From Pseudomonas viridiflava (GTDB lineage Bacteria; Pseudomonadota; Gammaproteobacteria; Pseudomonadales; Pseudomonadaceae): a stretch of 64,000 nucleotides of DNA. The DNA lies in NCBI RefSeq assembly GCF_003702045.1, contig NZ_RBTP01000012.1, forward strand, positions 890,769 through 954,768. The letters run 5' to 3'. The notes below the pieces were generated by a model. It ran no database searches. It saw nothing but the letters and a program-made list of their open reading frames with translations, and was not told where the DNA came from. How positions within the stretch are numbered: the stretch's first letter is position 1; the number at the start of each line of letters is the position of its first letter. Position numbers and translations under genes: made by a program. This document shows positions 58,093 to 64,000 of the stretch, one piece after another.

Positions 58093-59684
58093 TGCGACCT
58101 GCCAATCAATCAAAACGTGCGCTGTGGCGCTCATTCGCTGACGGCGCACAGTCCACCCTCGATCACTGGCACGCAATGTTCGAGGAGCCTGAGCTCACCC
58201 AGCAGCGGATACTTCAGCGTTTGCTCGCCGCCAATCGCGACAGCGCGTTCGGGCGCGCTCATGAGTTCGCCTCCATAACCGATTCGACCCGGTTCCGCGA
58301 ACAGGTTGCAACGCAGACCTACGCGCAACTTGCGCCTTGGATACAGAGGGCCCAACGTGAGTCGGGGCCGATACTGACCCGCGAGGCGCCCTTGTTTTTC
58401 GAGCGCACGAGCGGCAGCAGCGCTGTTCAGAAACACATTCCCTACACACGCTCGTTCCTTGGCGAGTTGCAGGGTGCGCTGACCGTATGGCTTGCCGATA
58501 TGCACCGCCAGATCCCCGAAATAGGCGACGGCAGCGGGTATTGGTCAATGTCGCCGCCCATGCAGGCGCAGGCGATAGCCGAAAATGGCATCGCCATCGG
58601 TTCGACCAGTGACTTGGCCTACCTGGAGGGCAGTGCGATTGCTTCATTGGCGGGTACGTTGTTGATGCCCGACCTGGTTGAGGACGCAACGCACTGGCGC
58701 AGGCAAACACTGTTGGCGCTGGTGGCCGCTGAAGACCTGAGCTTTATCAGCGTCTGGAGCCCGACCTTTCTCACCAGCCTGTTGCAACCGCTGTTTGACG
58801 TCGACTCGGCCGATAACCGCCATGTGTTTGACTGGGTGGAGACTCAGTTGCCCGCGGAGCGTCAACAGGCGCTACGCCATGCCAGAGCAACCGGGGTGTG
58901 TACCCGCCTGTGGCCACGATTGGCAGCAGTCAGTTGCTGGATGGATGGGCCTAGCCACGGGTACGCAACGCGATTGGCGTCGCATTTTCCTCACGCCCGG
59001 TGGCTGCCCAAAGGCTTGCTCGCCACCGAAGGCGTGCTCAGCATACCGGTGGGCGCCGGGCCGGGTTGTCCACTGGCAATCGGCAGTCACTACCTGGAGT
59101 TTCTCGACGAAAACGGCTCGTCGTGTGGCGCCCACTCGCTGCGTATGGGTGAGACTGTCCAGGTACTTTTGACCACCGGGAGCGGGCTGTATCGCTACGC
59201 CCTCGGCGACAGGGTTCGCGTCGTGGGTCACACCGGACGCACACCCCGCGTGGAGTTTATAGGCCGCGCCGCCAACACCTGTGATCTGGTGGGAGAGAAA
59301 CTGGATGAGCCATTCGTCGAGCGTATTTTGCAGGCTTGCCTCGACACAGCCGACGACGCTTGCCTGGTGGCCGACGCACAGGCCTCGCCAGCGCGCTACA
59401 CCGTCTTGTTGGCAAGCTCTGCCACGGGCGACGTCAACGGTCCTGCGGACGCAATCGACCGTGCGCTACAAGCGTCCTTTCACTACGCACAAGCCCGAAA
59501 ACTGGGGCAGTTGGGGCCAGTCTGCGTTCGCGTCGTCAGCGGGGGGGCGCAACGGCTTGCAGGATTGTTACAACGGGCTTCTGAAATCGGCGGGATTCGC
59601 GCTGGCGATGTAAAGCCCGGCCGACTGATCAGTCGGCTGGAAACTGCCCGAGCCCTCCTTGCCCTGATGGAAAAAGATCTGTGA
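58092..59684 (+). CDS. GH3-family acyl-amido synthetase
   Basis: A 530-residue GH3-fold adenylating enzyme. The P-loop region FFERTSGSS (about 102-110) with Lys114, then LLATEGVLSIPVG (about 312) and GLYRYALGDRVRVVGHTGRT (about 365-385), match GH3 motifs 1-3. GH3 enzymes adenylate a carboxylic acid and join it to an amino acid or amine; plant members conjugate auxin or jasmonate. In bacteria they are rarer, of unknown products. Flanked by a desaturase and a Rieske oxygenase with stop/start overlaps on both sides. It likely conjugates an acid made by those enzymes. Confidence 0.87.
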   Translation: MRPANQSKRALWRSFADGAQSTLDHWHAMFEEPELTQQRILQRLLAANRDSAFGRAHEFASITDSTRFREQVATQTYAQLAPWIQRAQRESGPILTREAPLFFERTSGSSAVQKHIPYTRSFLGELQGALTVWLADMHRQIPEIGDGSGYWSMSPPMQAQAIAENGIAIGSTSDLAYLEGSAIASLAGTLLMPDLVEDATHWRRQTLLALVAAEDLSFISVWSPTFLTSLLQPLFDVDSADNRHVFDWVETQLPAERQQALRHARATGVCTRLWPRLAAVSCWMDGPSHGYATRLASHFPHARWLPKGLLATEGVLSIPVGAGPGCPLAIGSHYLEFLDENGSSCGAHSLRMGETVQVLLTTGSGLYRYALGDRVRVVGHTGRTPRVEFIGRAANTCDLVGEKLDEPFVERILQACLDTADDACLVADAQASPARYTVLLASSATGDVNGPADAIDRALQASFHYAQARKLGQLGPVCVRVVSGGAQRLAGLLQRASEIGGIRAGDVKPGRLISRLETARALLALMEKDL

Positions 59685-60763
59685 CTGAACCCGCGAACCG
59701 CGAAAATCCAGCGCCTCATGACGCGACGCTCGAACACTGGTACGTGGCCTGCACCGCAAGGGAATTGAAGAGCAAGCCGCATCGCGCCACGATCCTGGGC
59801 CTTAATATCGTGCTGTTCCGGCAGAAAAGCGGGCAAGTCGTTGCGCTCCTCGATCAGTGTGTACACCGGGGCACGCGATTGTCGGCAGGCAAGGTCGCTG
59901 ACGACTGCCTTGAATGCCCTTACCACGGCTGGCGTTACGATGCGCAGGGCCACGTGGTCCATATTCCGAGCGTCGACGCCGATAAGGCCTCGCCGCGATC
60001 GCCGGGCTACCGCTATCGGCAACGGCACTTCGCGGTGTGCGAGCAGGACGGTCTGGTCTGGGTCTACACCGGCACGGGCGATGCCCATGCCAAACCGATA
60101 TTCAGGTTGCCTGCTTACGGTGAGCAGCCGTGGCAGTCCTACTTCATGCTCAATACCTTCGAAGCAGACGTGGGCAGCCTGGTACAGAACTTTCTGGACG
60201 TGCCCCACACGGTGTTTGTCCACGAGGGTATTTTCAGGTCAAGCAGTGGCAGAGCGATGGAGGCGACGCTGGCCTGCAAGGCCCACAGCATCGAAGTGTC
60301 TTACCACGACGAAGCCGACAAGATCGGCATCCTGCACTGGCTGACCAATCCGGATGCCGAACCGCTTGTTCACACTGATCGATTTCTGGCGCCCAACGTG
60401 ACGTTTTGCGACTACCTGTGGGGGCAGCGCTCGGGATTTCTGATCGTCAGCCAGATCACTCCGGTCAACGAACGTCAGTCCAGGGTCTACACCTATATCG
60501 CGTACCGCTTTCCAGTGCCGCGCTGGATGCTACGGCTGATGCGTCCGCTCATCCATCTTTATACGCACCTCGTTATCCAGCAGGACGTGAAGATCATCCG
60601 TGCCCATCGGGAAGGTCTGGATAATGTAGCGAACTTCAAACCCTGCAATGTTCCGGCCGATGCCATTCATGTGGGTGTCGAGCAGATGCTGGCGGCGGTG
60701 AAGCGTGGCGAAGCCTTGCCGCCAGCCCAGCACCGCGAGCAACGAATCAGGTTTGAACTCTAG
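59681..60763 (+). CDS. Rieske non-heme iron oxygenase, catalytic alpha-type subunit
   Basis: A 360-residue oxygenase. The Rieske cluster ligands are C60-x-H62 and C79-x2-H82 (DQCVHRGTR, CLECPYHGW). The mononuclear iron ligands are in FLDVPHTVFVHEG (D173, H176, H181). It resembles vanillate demethylase and pheophorbide a oxygenase-type single-component oxygenases. The GTG start overlaps the GH3 stop. A ferredoxin or reductase gene is not adjacent, so electrons must come from elsewhere. It catalyses hydroxylation, demethylation or a similar oxidation of the cluster's substrate. Confidence 0.88.
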   Translation: MTEPANRENPAPHDATLEHWYVACTARELKSKPHRATILGLNIVLFRQKSGQVVALLDQCVHRGTRLSAGKVADDCLECPYHGWRYDAQGHVVHIPSVDADKASPRSPGYRYRQRHFAVCEQDGLVWVYTGTGDAHAKPIFRLPAYGEQPWQSYFMLNTFEADVGSLVQNFLDVPHTVFVHEGIFRSSSGRAMEATLACKAHSIEVSYHDEADKIGILHWLTNPDAEPLVHTDRFLAPNVTFCDYLWGQRSGFLIVSQITPVNERQSRVYTYIAYRFPVPRWMLRLMRPLIHLYTHLVIQQDVKIIRAHREGLDNVANFKPCNVPADAIHVGVEQMLAAVKRGEALPPAQHREQRIRFEL

Positions 60764-61416
60764 GACTGGGCACCGACCAGTCGTGGCTGCACTGAGTCCG
60801 CGAGCCGGGTCAGGATCAGGCAGCACGACACCGCGCCGGCGTCCAGCACACCGATCGAGCGTTCGCCCAGGCGACTGGCACGCCCGATTTTTGCCATCAA
60901 GTCCCTGGTCGAGTCGCGCCCCTGCGAGGCTGCGCGTTTCATGGCTTCCAGCGCATCGTTGAAGGAAGCCCCTGAGGCGTGAGCCTGTTCGAAGGCTTCG
61001 ACGGCCGGGATCAAGGTATCCATCAGGCATTTGTCACCGACTCCGGCTTCGGTGATGTCCTGCAAGGACGTCAGGCCGCCGCGCAGCAAGTGGGCGAAGG
61101 TATCTGCGTCGATCTGTTCGCTGCCACGCACCTCATCGGCCATGCCGATGAACAGGCTGCCATACAACGGGCCCATCGAGCCGCCGATGCCTTCCATCAG
61201 GCTCAGCGTCAGCTCATCGAGTGCTTCGGCGAGGGTTAGTTGTCGACCTTCAATGCTGCGCCCGCAGTGGGCGAAGCCTTTGGCCATGTTGATGCCATGA
61301 TCGCCGTCACCGATGGCGCCGTCGACTTCACTGAGGTATTCGCGGTTGGCCACGATCACGGTGACCAGATCGGTGATGATGGCACTGCCGTCGCGGCTGG
61401 AAAAATGCTGGCTCAT
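60760..61416 (-). CDS. dhaL: Dihydroxyacetone kinase L subunit (DhaL-like)
   Basis: A 218-residue nucleotide-binding subunit. The motif GAIGDGDHGINMAKGF holds Asp/His ligands for Mg-nucleotide, and GGSMGPLYGSLFIGMA is the second DhaL signature. With DhaK it phosphorylates dihydroxyacetone or related ketoses. It directly follows dhaK on the minus strand (3-bp gap). No DhaM phosphotransferase gene is seen here; an ATP-dependent ketose kinase with both subunits is plausible. The end overlaps the Rieske gene by 4 bp, convergent. Confidence 0.88.
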   Translation of the reverse strand: MSQHFSSRDGSAIITDLVTVIVANREYLSEVDGAIGDGDHGINMAKGFAHCGRSIEGRQLTLAEALDELTLSLMEGIGGSMGPLYGSLFIGMADEVRGSEQIDADTFAHLLRGGLTSLQDITEAGVGDKCLMDTLIPAVEAFEQAHASGASFNDALEAMKRAASQGRDSTRDLMAKIGRASRLGERSIGVLDAGAVSCCLILTRLADSVQPRLVGAQS

Positions 61417-61419
61417 GGT

Positions 61420-62421
61420 TCACTCCGCCTGGGTCATGCCGATGGAGCGGCAAGGGTGGTCGATCAGGGTTTTCAGCTCGGCATCCAGGCCCAGCAAGGT
61501 CAGGGTCACGCCCATCATTTCCAACGACGTGAAGTAGTTGCCGACATAGCAGCGATGGATGTTCAAACCGCGAGCCTTGAGCAGGCGTTCCACTTCGGCA
61601 TAGAAAATGTATAGCTCCATCACTGGCGTTGCGCCGAGTCCCGACACCAGCACCACGACGCTGTCGTCCTGAGTGAAGTCGCGGTCGGCGAGAATCGGTG
61701 CCAGCATGCGTTCGGCCATTGCCGCGGCGGATTCGATGGGGATGACTTCTATCCCGGGTTCGCCGTGGTGGCCGATACCCAGTTCCATCTGGCCGTCCGG
61801 GATCTGAAAGTTGGGCTTGCCGACTGCCGCGATGGTGCAGGGCGTCAGGCCGATGCCGATGGAGCGGCACTGATCGACGGCTTTCTGGGCAACACGGATC
61901 ACGCCGTCCAGGTCGTAGTCCAGCGCTGCCGCAGCGCCGCCGGTCTTCCACATGAAAATTTCCCCGGCCACGCCGCGACGCTTGGCAATGTCGGCTTTAG
62001 GTGCCGAGGCGACGTCATCGTTGGCAACCACGGTCCGAATCTGCAGATCCTTGCTGGCGGCCATTTTCATCGCCAGCTTCACGTTCATGTTGTCCCCCGC
62101 GTAGTTGCCATACAGGCACGCCACCCCAGCGCCATGATCGGCTGTGCGGAACGCGTCGAAGAAACTCTTGGCGGTCGGTGAAGAGAAAATTTCGCCCACC
62201 GCCACGGCATCGACCAGACCAGGCCCTACGTAGCCCAGAAAAGCAGGTTCGTGCCCCGAGCCGCCGCCAGTGACGATGCCGACCCGACCGTGGGGTGAAG
62301 ACGTGGTTTTGCGAATGACTCGAGGGTTGCTGTCGCCCTGGGACAGTTCAGGGTGCGCCACCAGAATGCCGCGCAGCATATCCTCGACTACCTGGTCTGG
62401 ATCATTGATGACTCGATTCAT
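61420..62421 (-). CDS. dhaK: Dihydroxyacetone kinase K subunit (DhaK-like)
   Basis: A 333-residue substrate-binding subunit. TGGGSGHEPAFLGYVGPGLV and DAVAVGEIFSSP are DhaK hallmarks; the catalytic His that forms a hemiaminal with the ketose is expected in the HHGEPGIEV segment (about residue 220). Sequence clearly belongs to the DhaK family, though erythrulose kinases share it. It lies 40 bp after the alcohol dehydrogenase gene; a polyol-to-ketose-phosphate route is likely. Confidence 0.9.
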   Translation of the reverse strand: MNRVINDPDQVVEDMLRGILVAHPELSQGDSNPRVIRKTTSSPHGRVGIVTGGGSGHEPAFLGYVGPGLVDAVAVGEIFSSPTAKSFFDAFRTADHGAGVACLYGNYAGDNMNVKLAMKMAASKDLQIRTVVANDDVASAPKADIAKRRGVAGEIFMWKTGGAAAALDYDLDGVIRVAQKAVDQCRSIGIGLTPCTIAAVGKPNFQIPDGQMELGIGHHGEPGIEVIPIESAAAMAERMLAPILADRDFTQDDSVVVLVSGLGATPVMELYIFYAEVERLLKARGLNIHRCYVGNYFTSLEMMGVTLTLLGLDAELKTLIDHPCRSIGMTQAE

Positions 62422-62461
62422 AACGCGATTTCCCGTGTTCTTTTTATGAGGAGTGTGCGTA

Positions 62462-63577
62462 TTACGGTTCCAGTACGACTTTCAGCGACTTGTCGCCGCG
62501 CTCCATCACGGCAAAGGCTTCCTTGAAGTCGGCGAGGGGGAATTTGTGAGTGACCACGTCGCGCATGTCTATTTTGCGATTGCCAATGAAATCAATCGCG
62601 CGTGGGTACATGTAGGGCCCCAGGTGTGAGCCCAGTACGTCCAGCTCCTTGCGGTCGCCGATGATCGACCAATCTACCGTGGCCTCATCGTTGAACACAC
62701 TGAATTCAACGAAACGTCCCAGCTTGCGCAGCATTGCCAGGCCCTGGTTGACCGCTTTGTGGTGCCCGGTGGCTTCTATATAAATGTCGCAGCCGTAGCC
62801 GTCGGTGATCTCGCGAATCTTTGCCAGTACGTCGACCTCGGCCGGGTTCCAGACTTCATCCGCACCCATGCGCAGGGCGAGGGCGGCACGTTCGGGTTTC
62901 ATGTCCAGGACGATGAGCTTTTTCGGGTTGCGCATCCGCACCGCGCCGATGATGCCCAGGCCCAGCGTACCGGCCCCGGCAACCACCACCACGTCATCGA
63001 AATCGACATTGGCGCGCTCCGCCGCGTGCAGCGAGCAGGCCAGTGGTTCGATCAGAATCGCTTCATCCGGGGCGATAGAGTCGGGCACCTTGTGAATGAT
63101 GCCTTCCTTGGTGAAGATCATGTACTGGGCCATCGCACCCTGCACGTTGTTCTGGAAACCGTACAGGTCATGCTTCTGGCACATCCAGTACTGCCCGTGA
63201 TTGCAGAAGCGGCAGCCCCAGCAAGGCACGATCTGTTCGGAAATCACCCGGTCGCCGACCTTCACGCCGCGCTTTTCCGCACCCGGGCCGAGGGCAACCA
63301 CGCGACAGACAAACTCATGGCCGGGAATCATCGGCGGTTTGACGTAGCGCGGCTGCTCCGCATCGCCCCAGAACGACGGCGCGCCGCGATAGGTCTTGAT
63401 GTCGCCCATGCAGATCCCGCACAGCTCGACCTTGGTCAGGATTTCGTCCGGGCCCGGTGTGGGGACGTCGACCGTTTCAAGCCGATAGTCTTCCGGGCCA
63501 TGACAGACCACGGCCTGCATGGTGGCCGGGATCACGGGCGACAGTTGTTCGGCGGTGCGTTCGGTAGCGGTGGACAT
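62462..63577 (-). CDS. Zinc-dependent alcohol/polyol dehydrogenase (MDR family)
   Basis: A 371-residue medium-chain dehydrogenase. The catalytic zinc site is in VELCGICMGDIKTY (Cys) and IPGHEFVCRV (His-Glu). The structural zinc cysteines are in CWGCRFCNHGQYWMC. The NAD-binding Rossmann loop is VVAGAGTLGLGIIGAVRM, with D in LDMKPERA selecting NAD. Such enzymes oxidise polyols or threonine to ketones; placed next to DhaKL and an SDR, oxidation of a tetritol or glycerol-like polyol is likely. Confidence 0.9.
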   Translation of the reverse strand: MSTATERTAEQLSPVIPATMQAVVCHGPEDYRLETVDVPTPGPDEILTKVELCGICMGDIKTYRGAPSFWGDAEQPRYVKPPMIPGHEFVCRVVALGPGAEKRGVKVGDRVISEQIVPCWGCRFCNHGQYWMCQKHDLYGFQNNVQGAMAQYMIFTKEGIIHKVPDSIAPDEAILIEPLACSLHAAERANVDFDDVVVVAGAGTLGLGIIGAVRMRNPKKLIVLDMKPERAALALRMGADEVWNPAEVDVLAKIREITDGYGCDIYIEATGHHKAVNQGLAMLRKLGRFVEFSVFNDEATVDWSIIGDRKELDVLGSHLGPYMYPRAIDFIGNRKIDMRDVVTHKFPLADFKEAFAVMERGDKSLKVVLEP

Positions 63578-63603
63578 GACGAAAACCTCGCAACGTAAAG
63601 GGA

Positions 63604-64000
63604 TTACTGAATGCTGTAGCCGCCGTCGATCAGCACGTTCTCTCCGGTGATCATGCTGGCGACGTCGCTGAGCAGGTACAGTGCCAGCCCGGCAATTTCT
63701 TCCGGCTGGGCAAAGCGGCCTGCGGGGATCTGCAACTTAGCCTTTTCACCCAGCTCGCCTGCCCAGGCCTTTTTGCCCAGCGCGGTTTCGACGATGGTGG
63801 GGGAGATGGCGTTGACGTTAATGTGCGGCGCCCATTCCATCGCCAGCACTTTGGTCATGCCGACCACCGCTGCCTTGCTGGCGCAGTAGGCGACGTGGCG
63901 GTCCAGGCCGATGACGGCGGCTTGCGAAGCCAGATTGACGATGCGTCCGCTGCCTTGGGCAAGCATGTGCCGGGCGCAGGCCTGGGACACGAAGAAACTG
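63604..64000 (-). CDS. Short-chain dehydrogenase/reductase (N-terminus outside window)
   Basis: The visible 131 residues include NLASQAA (catalytic Ser region), VAYCASKAAVVGMT with the catalytic Tyr and Lys, VNAISPTIVET and the C-terminal VLIDGGYSIQ. The frame stays open through the window edge (…FFVSQACARHM), so the Rossmann N-terminus lies beyond 64000. It is upstream of the zinc dehydrogenase on the same strand, 26 bp apart. Likely substrate is a sugar alcohol or ketose in the same pathway. Confidence 0.88.
   Translation of the reverse strand, partial: SFFVSQACARHMLAQGSGRIVNLASQAAVIGLDRHVAYCASKAAVVGMTKVLAMEWAPHINVNAISPTIVETALGKKAWAGELGEKAKLQIPAGRFAQPEEIAGLALYLLSDVASMITGENVLIDGGYSIQ

Noticed and set aside
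58092..59684. IaaL-type indoleacetate-lysine ligase
   Set aside because: The motifs (ERTSGSS, YRYALGDRVRV) follow GH3, not the adenylating family of IaaL.

Overview
The window reads as chromosomal DNA of a plant- or environment-associated Pseudomonas. The reasons are GC-rich coding sequence with strong third-position GC bias, a Pseudomonas-type second LexA mutasome (lexA2-imuA-imuB-dnaE2), a DUF1652 protein (a family concentrated in Pseudomonas), a RimK-like/GNAT-C39 pair, REP-like 'gagcgga...tccgcgaa' hairpins, and a zeaxanthin-glucoside carotenoid cluster of the kind reported in the P. syringae group and other epiphytic bacteria. Species assignment is inference; no rRNA or tRNA gene is visible.

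Layout. 1-4.1 kb: end of a polar amino acid ABC transporter, RidA, an IclR regulator, a D-threonine aldolase/D-serine dehydratase-fold PLP enzyme and a PfkB sugar kinase, all on + and probably one amino acid or amino sugar catabolic unit. 4.2-13.4 kb: a UvrD-like helicase with a striking N-terminal GX3 repeat, a DUF1652 protein, an orphan PotF-like binding protein, a sulfonate/taurine-type ABC transporter, a histidine phosphatase and an aldo/keto reductase. 13.6-19.4 kb: the SOS mutasome with an apparent LexA2 operator over the lexA2 start. 19.4-33.3 kb: DUF1989 protein, CorA-like channel, divergent RimK-like ligase and GNAT-C39 peptidase, an MFS/amidohydrolase operon, two LysR genes, a YdiJ-type FAD/Fe-S dehydrogenase and a dienelactone hydrolase.

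33.6-42.1 kb: a GGDEF protein, then the carotenoid cluster: crtE on -, divergent idi-crtX-crtY-crtI-crtB on + with start/stop overlaps throughout, and crtZ converging on crtB. Together these encode the route from isopentenyl units through GGPP, phytoene, lycopene, beta-carotene and zeaxanthin to zeaxanthin glucosides. 42.3-51.7 kb: a LysR regulator, then a tightly coupled operon of a flavin monooxygenase-like protein, a complete Dpp/Opp-type peptide ABC transporter and two carboxymuconolactone decarboxylase/AhpD-fold proteins.

51.7-60.8 kb is the most unusual part: a PAP2-desaturase fusion protein, two GNAT-like proteins, an alpha/beta hydrolase, a ferritin-like PF10118 protein, a second membrane desaturase, a GH3-family acyl-amido synthetase and a Rieske oxygenase. 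The genes are packed and coupled, with no PKS, NRPS or carrier protein. This looks like an undescribed pathway that oxidises and amidates an acyl or isoprenoid-like substrate; the product cannot be read from sequence.

60.8-64 kb (- strand): an SDR (cut by the window end), a zinc alcohol dehydrogenase, DhaK and DhaL, probably a polyol/ketose (tetritol, erythrulose or dihydroxyacetone) catabolic operon.
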